A stretch of 64,000 nucleotides of DNA. Origin: JAGQPD01 sp020426865. Its GTDB lineage: Bacteria > Planctomycetota > Planctomycetia > Pirellulales > Pirellulaceae. The stretch lies in assembly GCA_041399065.1 (NCBI GenBank), contig JAWKTN010000002.1, positions 186,001 to 250,000 on the forward strand, written 5' to 3'. The position numbers were made by a program, and so were the translations under genes. Positions 53,181 through 63,461 of this stretch are shown one piece after another (position 1 is the first letter of the stretch; every line of letters begins with the position of its first letter). The notes below the pieces were generated by a model. That model made no database searches. It was given only the letters and a program-made list of their open reading frames with translations, and was not told the DNA's origin.

Positions 53181-54707
53181 ATGGGCTATTACTTTTTGAC
53201 AGGATCAACAGGGTTGCTTGGTCAATTCCTGTTGCGAGACGCGCTGATCCAAGAACGCCCTCTGGCGGTTCTTGTTCGCCCCCGCGCAAGCGGTATCGCA
53301 ACCGATCGTGTCGAAGCGTTGTTACAGGGATGGGAAGAGCGTTTGCAGCGGGTCTTGCCGAGGCCCGTCGTCATTGAAGGAAGCCTGACCGAGAAAGGAT
53401 TGGGGCTTACCGCCGCCGATCGACGGTGGCTATCGTCTCGGTGCGAGACCGTCGTTCATTCCGCGGCGAGCATTCGCTTCAATGTGGATCCACGCAGCCA
53501 AGAACCCTATTACACGAATCTGGACGGTACGCGGCATCTATCGACGCTGTGCGAACAGGCGGGACTGCGGCGGTTCGTCCATGTGTCGACGGCCTATGTC
53601 TGTGGCATGCGTCAAGGTACTGTCAGCGAGACGGAACTGGATCGCGACCAGGATTTCGGCAACGACTACGAACGAAGCAAGTTCTACGCAGAGCAATACA
53701 TTGTCGACCAATGGCAGAGTCGTGGCTTTACAATTCTGCGTCCGTCCATCATCGTGGGCGACTTTCGATCCGGTTACACCTCAACATTTCACGGCTTTTA
53801 CACGCCGCTGCAATTGGCGCATGCCATGCTGAGCAAAACGGGCAGCGGATTGCCTGACGGCGCTTGGTTTCTGCGGCAGTTGGGACTGGCCGGCAACGAA
53901 CAAAAGAATATCGTGCCGGTCGATTGGGTGTCGGCGAACAGTTGGCGGTTGATGGACTCCGCCGCTCAAAATCAGACCTATCATTTAACACACCATACTC
54001 CCATTACCGTGGCGGAAATGTTGGAGGCGATGGCGTCCAGTTTGGGCGAGTTTCTGCAGACCGCTTCCAGCAACGTCGTGGCGGGTGGGCCGATGGCGAC
54101 GCAGGTGTTCCAGCAGCACATGGCACCTTACGCCGCCTATTTCCGCGACGACCCAAGCTTCGACGCGCGACAGACGGAAGCGGTGATATCGAGCCACACG
54201 GCACCGATATTCGGGCTATCCGACCTGCAACGACTATGTCAATTTGCGCTGAATTCCGATTTTCGCAGCCTGCCCGCCGTTTCGACTATCCAAAACGAAA
54301 ATTTGTCGTCTACCGTTTGCCGACTTGTCGATGACAATGGCAAAAAGACGGCAGATTTACCTAGTGACGCCGCTCGCTGGGTCGGCTTTGACGTGCGAGG
54401 CCCCGGCGGCTGCGAATTTGCCGTCATGGAACGGAGCAATCGTTTTGAGAACATCGAATTAGGACGTCGTGAATTTGTCCATGCCTCGATTCACACCCGC
54501 ACGGATGTCCTGTTCGCAATCTGGCAAGGGCAACTCAGCGTTGCAGACGCTATCAGTTCAGGGCTCCTGTTGAGTGAAAGCGATGATACGATCGCAACCG
54601 ACGAACGTGAACTTCAGCGGCTGGTGATGACACTCCGAGAGACAGTTCACAGCCCCATATCGCCATCGGCAGTCGCGACTCCACAATTCGCCGCGGCAAG
54701 TGACTAA
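53181..54707 (+). CDS. Stand-alone thioester reductase (NAD-binding 4 type SDR) with C-terminal extension
   Basis: 508 residues from ATG 53181 (MGYYFLTGSTGLLGQFLL). Residues 1-330 match the male-sterility/thioester reductase SDR: GSTGLLG cofactor loop, VVHSAASIRFN, FVHVSTAYVCG and YERSKFYAEQYI, with the catalytic Tyr-x3-Lys (YERSK). These reductases release acyl-ACP or peptidyl-ACP as aldehyde or alcohol. The last ~150 residues are not part of that domain; GPGGCEFAVMERSNRF and an SCP2/sterol-carrier-like pattern (GQLSVADAISSGLLL) suggest an acyl-binding module, at low confidence. The stop overlaps the megasynthase GTG start by 8 bp. Confidence 0.9.
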   Translation: MGYYFLTGSTGLLGQFLLRDALIQERPLAVLVRPRASGIATDRVEALLQGWEERLQRVLPRPVVIEGSLTEKGLGLTAADRRWLSSRCETVVHSAASIRFNVDPRSQEPYYTNLDGTRHLSTLCEQAGLRRFVHVSTAYVCGMRQGTVSETELDRDQDFGNDYERSKFYAEQYIVDQWQSRGFTILRPSIIVGDFRSGYTSTFHGFYTPLQLAHAMLSKTGSGLPDGAWFLRQLGLAGNEQKNIVPVDWVSANSWRLMDSAAQNQTYHLTHHTPITVAEMLEAMASSLGEFLQTASSNVVAGGPMATQVFQQHMAPYAAYFRDDPSFDARQTEAVISSHTAPIFGLSDLQRLCQFALNSDFRSLPAVSTIQNENLSSTVCRLVDDNGKKTADLPSDAARWVGFDVRGPGGCEFAVMERSNRFENIELGRREFVHASIHTRTDVLFAIWQGQLSVADAISSGLLLSESDDTIATDERELQRLVMTLRETVHSPISPSAVATPQFAAASD

Positions 54708-57700
54708 CATACGTCATACTGCGGGCAAACTTGACCGAGCCCCTACTGTTGCCCTAAAGAGCATGCCAAACACCTTGCACGACAACTCGAGTATGTTACA
54801 TCAACCCATTGCCATTGTGGGAATGGCCTGCCGGTTGCCCGGTGCGGACAACTTGCACGAATACTGGGACCTGCTGGCCAGTGGTCGCAGTGCCATCGGC
54901 GAGATGCCGGCCGATCGCCTCGACCGCCACCTCTATTACCATGGCGAGAAGGGACTACGCGGCAAAACATATTCCACGCTGGGTGGACTGATCAAGGATC
55001 GCCCGCTCGATCCAGATTTATGTCCGATACCTGCGGCTGACTTGCCGTTTGTCGACCCGTGCCATGCCGTGCTGTGCGAGGTCGCATCGGCCGCCTTTCG
55101 CGACGCCGCCAGCCAGACCGACGGCAGAGTACCAGACCGCTCGCCATCCGGGAGGACCGGCGTCTATGTGGGACACTCTGGTGGCAGTCCCCTCGCCGGT
55201 GAATTGGCCTACGCCAGCCTCGCCGAGGAAACCATTGACTATCTGCGAGACATCCCCGAATTTCAGAACTTATCGCCGGGACTGCAAACCGATCTGATGC
55301 AGTCGCTCGTCAGCCGCATCCGAGCTGGCCGTCCCCGGCGCGCCAAAAACGATCAAACGCGATACGAAGCCAACGCGGCCGCCAATCTGATCCTCTCCTA
55401 CCTGGGACTGGACGGACCGCAAATGGTAATCGACGCCGCCTGTGCGTCGTCGCTCGTGGCCCTGGCAATGGGGACCCTGGCTCTGCAAAACGGCCGCATC
55501 GACCGCGCTGTTGTCGCAGGTGCCTCCTACGCCAAATGCGATAGCCTGATTCTCTTCTCTCACGCACAATCCTGTACCGCCGTCGGCTCACGCCCATTTG
55601 ACCAAGATGCCGATGGGCTTGTCAGTTCAGAGGGCTACGTTGCATTGGTATTAAAAACTCTCGCTCAGGCAGAGGCCGATGGCGATCGTATTCACGCTGT
55701 CATCCAAGGCCTGGGAATGTCTTCCGATGGGCGAGGTCGCAGCCTTTGGGCTCCCCGTAAAGAAGGTCAGATGCTGGCACTCCAGCGCGCCTACGGCAAA
55801 CATCTCGACCCCGGAACCGTCCAGTACGTTGAAGCTCATGCTACCAGCACCCAAGTCGGCGATGCCACGGAATTACAGTCATTAGCCGAGTTCTACGCAC
55901 CTCATCTAGCCAACCGCAAGATTCCCATCGGCAGCGTTAAATCAAATATTGGCCATACGCTCGAGACGGCCGGACTGGCCGGACTTCTCAAAACCGTCTT
56001 GGCCATGCAACATGCCGTAGTGCCACCGACCATCAACGTGCGCAACTGTAACAATTCGGTCGACTGGGACCAGATTCCATTTGAAATCCCCCACCAGCCG
56101 CAGTCCTGGAATACTGAGCCGGCGATGCCACGTCGCGCCGGTGTCAGCGCCTTTGGAATTGGCGGCCTGAATGTGCACGTTGTCGTCGAAGAATATCGAT
56201 CACCGAAACCACCAGCCGCCAAGCTCCCATCACGCCACGGCGTCAGTCACCCCAGCAAGACCGCCGGTCGATCCACGGAACCGGATTCGGACGGCATTGC
56301 CATTGTCGGCCGCGGTGTCGTCCTGCCGGGCGCTTTCACCGTCGAACACCTGCTGGAGTTGGCCAGCAGCAACAGGCACGCCATCTCACCCGCGCCACAC
56401 CGACGCTGGCGCGACAACATCGCTCTGCCGATCGAAGACGGTGACCCGAAGACGCATGATAGCCGACTCGGCGGATTCATCGATGGCTATCAATATGATT
56501 GGCAACGATTCAAGATTCCTCCCAAGCAGATCGCCCGCGCCAACCCACTGCAATTCATGCTGCTCGACGCGGCTCAACAGGCACTCGACGAAGCGGGCTA
56601 CGGCGATTCGAATTGGGATCGCCACCGGGCGGCGGTCATTGTCGGTACGACATTCGGCGGCGAGTTCGGCAACCAGCTGCAAATCGGCCTGCGACTGCCT
56701 GAATTGCGTCACAACCTGTCGATACTTCTGGCCGATCATCACGTTCCCGCGGCCATTGCCCAACAGTTGATCGACCACTACGAACAACTGCTGTTGGACG
56801 CCAAGCCAGCATTGTTGGACGAGACAGGAAGCTTTACGAGCAGCACGCTGGCTTCACGTATCTCGAAGACGTTGAATCTCAATGGTGGCGCCCTTGCCAT
56901 CGATGCCGGTGAAGTCTCCAGCCAGGCAGCTCTGGAAGCCGCCCGTGACCTGCTCAATAGCGGTACCTGCTCCGTCGTCCTCTGTGCCGGTGCCCAACAT
57001 GCCATGGACATTGTCGCTTACGAGGCCCATGCCCGCGCCGGGCGGCTATCCGCCGGTAGCCGCGACAGCGGTGCTTCCCACGCCCCCGAAAAATACGTTC
57101 CCGGGGAAGGTGTTGCCCTCGTTCTGCTGAAGCGAGTGGCCGATGCCCAACGTGATGGCGACCGTATTTTCGGCGTGATTCGCTCCGTCGCCGCGGCCTG
57201 TGACCGACAGGCCCCCGCCATGGCCGTCCACCGAGCCGCGCAACGCGCATGGCAAGATCTCGCAATCCAACCGGCCCCCAATGCCCGAGTCTTCGCCGAA
57301 TCCCCCTCGCGTTCAAAAAACCATCAAGGACTCGAGTCCCTGCGCGCACTATATCCGCATGGCGATATCCGAGGCCACCTGCCACTCGCTTCGGCAATCG
57401 GACATACGCAGGCCGCTCACGGTCTGGTATCCGTGATCCACAGCACCCTCGATGTCAACGACTCTGAATCTGAAGAAAGCGTCACGGAACCGCCCGTCAC
57501 CGCGATCGCCGCCAACACATTCGGAGGCGTATCCTACCACGTGGTCATGACCCATTCTGCCGCGCCGTGGCCCCCCACTGCGACCCCTGTTGCACCCAGT
57601 CCCGCGATTGTTGCGTCACCTGTGACACGCGATAGCCATTCTCCATCTGAACATTCACCCCGCAGTCACGGTCCTATGCTCTCGCAATCTATCAACGACA

Positions 57701-60700
57701 TAGTCTCATTGCACGACGCACGACCGCGATGGTTGATCTATCGCATGAGTGCTCACACCATTCCGGAATTGCGGTCGGCAATCCGAGCTGCCAGTGACGA
57801 TCCGCGTCGCACGTGGGCAGGGGCTGCTGCCTCGTCCTACGAACCGCAGCACGAACTGCGACTGGCGATTGTCGCCGACTCGCACGACACCCTGAATTCT
57901 CGCCTGGCATTGGCTGCGCGTGTCGAAGCTCACGCGGCTCGATCGGGCATGGAGGACCAAGGCGTCTTTTTCCATGACCGTCGGAGCAGCGCCACCAAAG
58001 TCGCGTTCATGTTTTCCGGTCAGGGTTCTCAGTACGCCGGCATGCTCCAAGATCTCGTCGCCACGTCCCCCGCGGCTAAAGCTGCCATGGAACTGGCTGA
58101 CCGCGAACTGGTTGCGACTCATTTACCCACTTATCGCGAGTTGGCATGGGATTCCACGAACCGGCTCGGCTCCGATTCGCTGGCCACACAATTGAGTGTG
58201 CTGTTGGCAGATTGGTTCCTCTTTTCTTCATTGAACGAACTCGGCATTGTCCCCGATGCCGTTACTGGACACAGCTTTGGCGAGATCCCCGCCATGCTGG
58301 CGGCCGGATGCTGGGATATCGCGACGGCGATTCGAGTGACCAAAGCTCGGGCCTCCGCCGTCGCTTCGTGTGCCACAAGTGGCGCCTTGCTGTCGGTCGC
58401 GGCCTCGCCGGAAGAGGTGGCACACCGTATCCGGGATGTCGAACACGAGATTTATGTTACCCATCACAATAGTCCACTGCAGACCGTCGTCGGCGGCAGC
58501 CACCATGCACTCGAAGCCTTGCGCAAAATACTCGCTAGCGACGGCCTTTCCATGCAACGTCTGTCCGTGCCGGCCGCGATGCACACACCGCTGATCGCCG
58601 AGGCACAATTGTCACTGCGAAACGCCGTCGAACGCGAATCGCTGCAGCCCCCCAAGATCCCGTTGCTCAGCAACATCTCGAATCTCTACGTTGCTGAGCC
58701 GCGACAGATCCGTGACAACCTGGTCCATCAGCTAGTCACGCCTGTTCGCTATATTTCGCTGGTCGAGCGCCTGCTCCAGGACAATTTCGGGATTCTCATC
58801 GAAGTTGGGCCGGGCAACGTCCTCACAAGACTTAATCGGCAAATCATCGAACATGCCCACCGCAGCGACGTGATCGCGATGTTCACCAATCATCCGCAAC
58901 GAAGTCAGCAGGAGCAACTCGCGCGCGTCGAGGCGGCCCTCGATTGCATCGGACATTACCTGGTTCCGGAAAGTCATCTATCGGGCGGCGTGCGTCCGGC
59001 ACGAACCGTGACCGGTCGCGTCGCGAGTTCCGTCGCTGCCGTGCTGGAATTCGACGCAACGACCGTCCGCAAACAACGGATGCGGCATCGGATTCAACCG
59101 CCGTCGGACAATCCGCGGAGCTTCGAGCCGTCGAGACTCCCCACGGGAGGCGATCGCGTCGAGTTCGCCGAGCCGGTAGCGCCACCAACAACACCTGTCA
59201 CTCGCTTGCTCCCTGGCACGACCGAATTATCGCAATTTATCGTCGATTTTATTGTCGATCAGACAGGTTACCCGGCGGAAATGATCGATTTCGATTGGGA
59301 TCTCGAGGCCGACCTTGGCATCGACAGTATCAAGAAAGCGCAACTCTTCGGCGAATTATGGGACCTTGTGGGACTCGAGCGTCCAACGGCTGACAGCGGC
59401 GGTGCTTCCACGTTGAAGCTGGAGGATTTCGCCACGCTTCGGTCCATCTTGCACCATGTACAACTAGTTACCGCAGAGAAACTCAGTGACATCGGGACGT
59501 CGGGCGCACTGGTCGCCGATTGCTCGACCATTCCCTCCCCACCGCCAGCGGAGCCCATGACGTTGAAAGCAGCTCCTGTGCCACAAGCGTCACCACGTGT
59601 TACGCGTCGTGAACAGGCTCTTCGCTTCAGTATCGATTTCATCGTCGACCAGACGGGATATCCTCCGGAGATTGTCGATCTCGGCGCCGACTTCGAAGCA
59701 GATTTGGGGATGGATAGTATCAAGATCGCCCAACTGCTGGGGGAATTGAGCGAGCAATTCGCGATTGCTGCTGATGCCACGGACCGGTCACAGCTATTGC
59801 GTTTTCGCAGCCTCTCGGACGTCCTTCAATGGGTGGATGAACACCCGCCGGAAACCGACCACCCCGTCGTTGAAGCAGCGATGCCAGCGAGCCCCTTGCC
59901 CAGCAACGGCCATCAGCCGTCTCGCACCATCGACGGGCGGACTGGCACCGAATCAACCGTCGCTCCGGCAACCGAAGCGTATCAATCTCGTCCCAACGGC
60001 AGTGGCAATGGTACAACCTGCGGCACAGGAATCGGAACTGCAAACAGAAACGGCAGCGACGATCGGGCGGGGAGCAGCAACGGGGGGAGCCGTGGACGTG
60101 AATTGCGCGACACGATGTCGCAGGGGGTTCGTCTGTCGATCGAAACCGTTCGCGCCACCGCCGTAGCGCCACCTCAACCCATCGCACCCACGACCGGGAC
60201 CAGTTCCGTAGCGGCTCACCCGGCACCGGTAGCGGCAACCGTGACATCGCGGCATTCGTTATGTGTTGCGGAGGCTCCCAAATTAGGTACACCCGCCGCG
60301 CGAGTTGCATGGCATGGCGCGGCCGTTATCCTCGGAAGTGGCCAACTTGCCGATGCCCTTGCTGCAAGACTGGCCAATGAGCAGGTCCCGACAACGATCA
60401 TTCCGGCCACTGGCGACGTCGAGCAATTGATCGCGAGTCTTAACGACGCCTGGACGATGGCCCCCGCACCACACCTTTTCGTGACGATTGGTCGTGACAT
60501 GGTGGGGCAGACAAGTGCCGCAGAAGCGACATGGCACAGTCGGCGCGAGACGTCCATCACGAATCCGTTCTGGTTCTGTCAGCGTTGGATGGAGCTGGTC
60601 AAATCGTCACAGCTGATGGACGATGCGTCGATTGTGACTTTTGTTTCTCTGGGCGGCAGCTTTGGATTCACCGATTCGATTCCGCAGGCCGAAGGGGGCG

Positions 60701-62697
60701 CGTTGTCGGGAATGATGAAGGCGATCATCATCGAATCTTGGGTGGCTGGCCATCGAACCATCCCGATCAAGATTCTCGATGCGCCTCCCAAGGAACCCGT
60801 GGAGACACTCGTCAACGGAGCGATGTTTGAATTGTCGCACCCGAGCTACGACGTGGAAATCGCCTGGAGTGGCAACATTCGTCGCGTGGTACGTGCGGAG
60901 AAACGCCCGGTTACTCCCAGCGACCATCCGCTCCTTCGGCCCCGTGGGACCTGGATTTGTACCGGTGGCGCTCGCGGAATTACCGCTTTCGTCGCCCGCG
61001 AATTGGCGACTCGTTATCGACTGACATTGCACCTGCTCGGCACTTCGCCACGACCGGACATTCCGGAGAATTGGCGAAACATGAGCGCCGACATCCAGCG
61101 TGAAGAAAAACTTCGAGTAATGCACGAGGCACGGCAGCAAGGTGACAATCCCGTTAAGGCGTGGGAACGAGCGCAAAAGGCCATTGAAATTGACGCGACG
61201 TTGCGTGAGTTAAAACAGTTAGGCGTCGATGTTCATTACCACGCCTGCGATATCGCAAATCGGCAACGACTCTCGGAGGTGCTCGAGGGTGTCCGCCGTG
61301 TTTCTGGCGAGATTAATGGCGTGTTGCACGGGGCCGGCATCGGAAAGGACTCTCGCTTCGAACACAAACAACGTGAACATGTGGAAAAGTGCCTCCGCGC
61401 CAAATTGGACGGTACCCTGGCACTGATGGAGGCAACACAACAAGACCACCTCGAATATTTCGTGGCCTTCGGTTCCATCAGCGGTCGTTTCGGCGCCAAC
61501 GGACATACCGACTATTCCCTGGCAAACGAAGGAATGGCGAAACTCGTCGCATGGTATCGTCAACAGCGTCCCGAGGTGCGAGCCACAACATTCCATTGGC
61601 ACGCATGGGGCGATATCGGGATGGCTACTAAGGCCGAAACTCGCTTGGCGCTGGAAATGATCGAGATGCAATTCATGCCCGCCGAAGAGGGCCTCAGTCA
61701 TCTCGTCCGTGAACTGGAGGCCGGGGCTCCCCTGCCAGAAGTGTTGATCACCGATAACAAATACTATCGCCTGTTCTATCCGTCGGAAACGCTCAGCAAT
61801 GAAGCCGCAAGCGATGGCATCGAGCGGATTCCAACGCCGTTGTTTCCGCATCCCCCCCTGAAACAATCTCGGCGACAGACGATCTTGGGTACCACACTCG
61901 ACCCACAGCGGGATCCCTTTTTGACGGATCATCAGATGAACGGCCAGCCGTTGCTGCCGATCGTCGTCGGCCTGGAATTGCTCGCCGAGTGTGCCCTGCG
62001 AAGCCTCCCTGGTTCGTTTGTCCGCGGCTTTCGCGACGTGCGAGCCGAGCGTGGTCTGCGTTTCTTCACCAACCGCCCTCAAGAAGTTCGCGTCACAGCG
62101 AACCTGCAAAACGAGGAAACCGCGGTCTGCGAACTGCGTGCCGATTTCCACAATCGTGACGGGCTACTCGTGGATGCCGATCGACGATACCTGACAGGCA
62201 CCGTCGACCTGTCACTACAAGCTCCAACAATGGAACCTCGTACTGCGGCACCACACCACGGCGAATGGCACAAAGTTGCCTACCCTCCGCCAGATGCACC
62301 GTTCTTTCTCGGCCCGACGCTGCGTTCCCTCCGACGCGTACAGTTTGACGACGGTATCGTCTGGGGACAGTGTATCGCCCCAGCCCTGATCGAACTTGCC
62401 GGCAGCCACCGGACCGTCAACAACTGGGTCGTTCCCTGTGCGCTGCTGGACGCTTGCCTCTACACTACCGGGCTTTTGGCCTGGCATCAAATCGAGCCGG
62501 GGGTCGCTCTGCCGGCCGCATTCGATCAACTACTCGTGTTCGCCATTCCTCAACCCGGTGACGCCTGCCTAGTCGAGTCACGGATCTCCGAACGAGGCGA
62601 CGGCCATGCTACCTTCGATTTCGATCTATGGAACGCCGCCGGCGAATGGCTTCTTTCCGCATCCGGCTACCGAATCCACTGGCGCCAATCAACATGA
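54700..62697 (+). CDS. Type I polyketide/fatty acid megasynthase: KS-CLF-AT-ACP-ACP-KR-DH
   Basis: 2665 residues. The start is GTG 54700 with an 8-bp overlap, or ATG 54763 or 54793; conserved sequence begins at IAIVGMACRLPG. KS1 (about 33-500): DAACASS with catalytic Cys248, EAHATST and NIGHT intact. KS2 (about 530-950): DAGEVSS puts Glu738 where Cys is expected and the middle His motif is lost (AESPSRS), so it looks like a chain-length factor. AT (about 1100-1400): GQGSQYAGM and GHSFGE, Ser1192. ACP1 and ACP2 (about 1508-1587, 1636-1714): DSIKK (Ser1543) and DSIKI (Ser1673). KR (about 2080-2330): TGGARGITA, GSISGRFG, TDYSLAN. DH (about 2380-2660): H-x3-G-x4-P in DHQMNGQPLLP. No enoyl reductase or thioesterase. 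Order resembles PUFA and heterocyst-glycolipid synthases. Confidence 0.93.
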   Translation: MTNIRHTAGKLDRAPTVALKSMPNTLHDNSSMLHQPIAIVGMACRLPGADNLHEYWDLLASGRSAIGEMPADRLDRHLYYHGEKGLRGKTYSTLGGLIKDRPLDPDLCPIPAADLPFVDPCHAVLCEVASAAFRDAASQTDGRVPDRSPSGRTGVYVGHSGGSPLAGELAYASLAEETIDYLRDIPEFQNLSPGLQTDLMQSLVSRIRAGRPRRAKNDQTRYEANAAANLILSYLGLDGPQMVIDAACASSLVALAMGTLALQNGRIDRAVVAGASYAKCDSLILFSHAQSCTAVGSRPFDQDADGLVSSEGYVALVLKTLAQAEADGDRIHAVIQGLGMSSDGRGRSLWAPRKEGQMLALQRAYGKHLDPGTVQYVEAHATSTQVGDATELQSLAEFYAPHLANRKIPIGSVKSNIGHTLETAGLAGLLKTVLAMQHAVVPPTINVRNCNNSVDWDQIPFEIPHQPQSWNTEPAMPRRAGVSAFGIGGLNVHVVVEEYRSPKPPAAKLPSRHGVSHPSKTAGRSTEPDSDGIAIVGRGVVLPGAFTVEHLLELASSNRHAISPAPHRRWRDNIALPIEDGDPKTHDSRLGGFIDGYQYDWQRFKIPPKQIARANPLQFMLLDAAQQALDEAGYGDSNWDRHRAAVIVGTTFGGEFGNQLQIGLRLPELRHNLSILLADHHVPAAIAQQLIDHYEQLLLDAKPALLDETGSFTSSTLASRISKTLNLNGGALAIDAGEVSSQAALEAARDLLNSGTCSVVLCAGAQHAMDIVAYEAHARAGRLSAGSRDSGASHAPEKYVPGEGVALVLLKRVADAQRDGDRIFGVIRSVAAACDRQAPAMAVHRAAQRAWQDLAIQPAPNARVFAESPSRSKNHQGLESLRALYPHGDIRGHLPLASAIGHTQAAHGLVSVIHSTLDVNDSESEESVTEPPVTAIAANTFGGVSYHVVMTHSAAPWPPTATPVAPSPAIVASPVTRDSHSPSEHSPRSHGPMLSQSINDIVSLHDARPRWLIYRMSAHTIPELRSAIRAASDDPRRTWAGAAASSYEPQHELRLAIVADSHDTLNSRLALAARVEAHAARSGMEDQGVFFHDRRSSATKVAFMFSGQGSQYAGMLQDLVATSPAAKAAMELADRELVATHLPTYRELAWDSTNRLGSDSLATQLSVLLADWFLFSSLNELGIVPDAVTGHSFGEIPAMLAAGCWDIATAIRVTKARASAVASCATSGALLSVAASPEEVAHRIRDVEHEIYVTHHNSPLQTVVGGSHHALEALRKILASDGLSMQRLSVPAAMHTPLIAEAQLSLRNAVERESLQPPKIPLLSNISNLYVAEPRQIRDNLVHQLVTPVRYISLVERLLQDNFGILIEVGPGNVLTRLNRQIIEHAHRSDVIAMFTNHPQRSQQEQLARVEAALDCIGHYLVPESHLSGGVRPARTVTGRVASSVAAVLEFDATTVRKQRMRHRIQPPSDNPRSFEPSRLPTGGDRVEFAEPVAPPTTPVTRLLPGTTELSQFIVDFIVDQTGYPAEMIDFDWDLEADLGIDSIKKAQLFGELWDLVGLERPTADSGGASTLKLEDFATLRSILHHVQLVTAEKLSDIGTSGALVADCSTIPSPPPAEPMTLKAAPVPQASPRVTRREQALRFSIDFIVDQTGYPPEIVDLGADFEADLGMDSIKIAQLLGELSEQFAIAADATDRSQLLRFRSLSDVLQWVDEHPPETDHPVVEAAMPASPLPSNGHQPSRTIDGRTGTESTVAPATEAYQSRPNGSGNGTTCGTGIGTANRNGSDDRAGSSNGGSRGRELRDTMSQGVRLSIETVRATAVAPPQPIAPTTGTSSVAAHPAPVAATVTSRHSLCVAEAPKLGTPAARVAWHGAAVILGSGQLADALAARLANEQVPTTIIPATGDVEQLIASLNDAWTMAPAPHLFVTIGRDMVGQTSAAEATWHSRRETSITNPFWFCQRWMELVKSSQLMDDASIVTFVSLGGSFGFTDSIPQAEGGALSGMMKAIIIESWVAGHRTIPIKILDAPPKEPVETLVNGAMFELSHPSYDVEIAWSGNIRRVVRAEKRPVTPSDHPLLRPRGTWICTGGARGITAFVARELATRYRLTLHLLGTSPRPDIPENWRNMSADIQREEKLRVMHEARQQGDNPVKAWERAQKAIEIDATLRELKQLGVDVHYHACDIANRQRLSEVLEGVRRVSGEINGVLHGAGIGKDSRFEHKQREHVEKCLRAKLDGTLALMEATQQDHLEYFVAFGSISGRFGANGHTDYSLANEGMAKLVAWYRQQRPEVRATTFHWHAWGDIGMATKAETRLALEMIEMQFMPAEEGLSHLVRELEAGAPLPEVLITDNKYYRLFYPSETLSNEAASDGIERIPTPLFPHPPLKQSRRQTILGTTLDPQRDPFLTDHQMNGQPLLPIVVGLELLAECALRSLPGSFVRGFRDVRAERGLRFFTNRPQEVRVTANLQNEETAVCELRADFHNRDGLLVDADRRYLTGTVDLSLQAPTMEPRTAAPHHGEWHKVAYPPPDAPFFLGPTLRSLRRVQFDDGIVWGQCIAPALIELAGSHRTVNNWVVPCALLDACLYTTGLLAWHQIEPGVALPAAFDQLLVFAIPQPGDACLVESRISERGDGHATFDFDLWNAAGEWLLSASGYRIHWRQST

Positions 62698-63458
62698 TCG
62701 ATCTAACGGGAAAAGTCGCATTGGTCACCGGCGCGTCACGCGGTATCGGCAAGGCATGCGCGATTCGGCTTGCTGACGCAGGAGCGGACGTGATCGTCAA
62801 TTATGTTACGTCGCAATCCTTGGCATTGGAGACGGCTGCGGAGATCCAGACGCGAGGACGCCGCGCGGCTGTGGTCCGTGCTGATGTCAGCGAAGAGGAT
62901 GATGTCGCGGCCATGATCGGCTTCGTCGAACGCGAGTTCGGTCAGTTGGACGTTTTAATCAGCAATGTGGCCACGGGTGGTTTTCGGACGTTGGACAACG
63001 CAAATGCCAAGCACTTTGCGGCGGTGATGCGTACCAACGCATTCGCCGTGGTACAACTGGTCCATGCTGCTCGCAGGCTGCTCGCGCGACCGACGGGGCA
63101 TGCCAAGGTAGTGGCGTTGTCCAGCCATGGTTCGCGAATGGCCTTGCCGGCGTATGGTTTGATTGGCGCTTCGAAGGCGGCGTTGGAGAGTCTTGTGCGT
63201 CAGTTGGCGTTGGAGGTTGGTAACGACGGGATTAACATCAACGTCGTGTTGGCAGGGCTCGTGGCCACTGATTCGACTCGTGTCATTCCTGGCGCCGAGT
63301 CGATGTTCGCGGCCGTCAATGAGCGAATTCTGGTTCGTGAACGGGAGTTGACGACAGGCGATGTAGCCGATGCGGTTTTGTTTCTTGCCAGTCCGTTGAG
63401 CGATCTCATACAGGGCCAGACTCTTGTCGTTGATGGCGGCGTGAGCATTCGCGGATGA
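62694..63458 (+). CDS. SDR with Y-x6-K motif, FabL-type enoyl-ACP reductase candidate
   Basis: 254 residues from ATG 62694, whose ATG overlaps the megasynthase stop (ATGA). Rossmann SDR: VTGASRGIGKACAIRLADAG and VLISNVATGGF. The catalytic site reads LSSHGSRMALPAYGLIGASK, giving Tyr154 and Lys161 with six residues between. That Y-x6-K spacing is the mark of enoyl-ACP reductases (FabI/FabL), while ketoreductases use Y-x3-K. The C-terminus GQTLVVDGGVSIRG is also FabL-like. It may supply the enoyl reduction missing from the megasynthase. Confidence 0.88.
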   Translation: MIDLTGKVALVTGASRGIGKACAIRLADAGADVIVNYVTSQSLALETAAEIQTRGRRAAVVRADVSEEDDVAAMIGFVEREFGQLDVLISNVATGGFRTLDNANAKHFAAVMRTNAFAVVQLVHAARRLLARPTGHAKVVALSSHGSRMALPAYGLIGASKAALESLVRQLALEVGNDGININVVLAGLVATDSTRVIPGAESMFAAVNERILVRERELTTGDVADAVLFLASPLSDLIQGQTLVVDGGVSIRG

Positions 63459-63461
63459 TCG

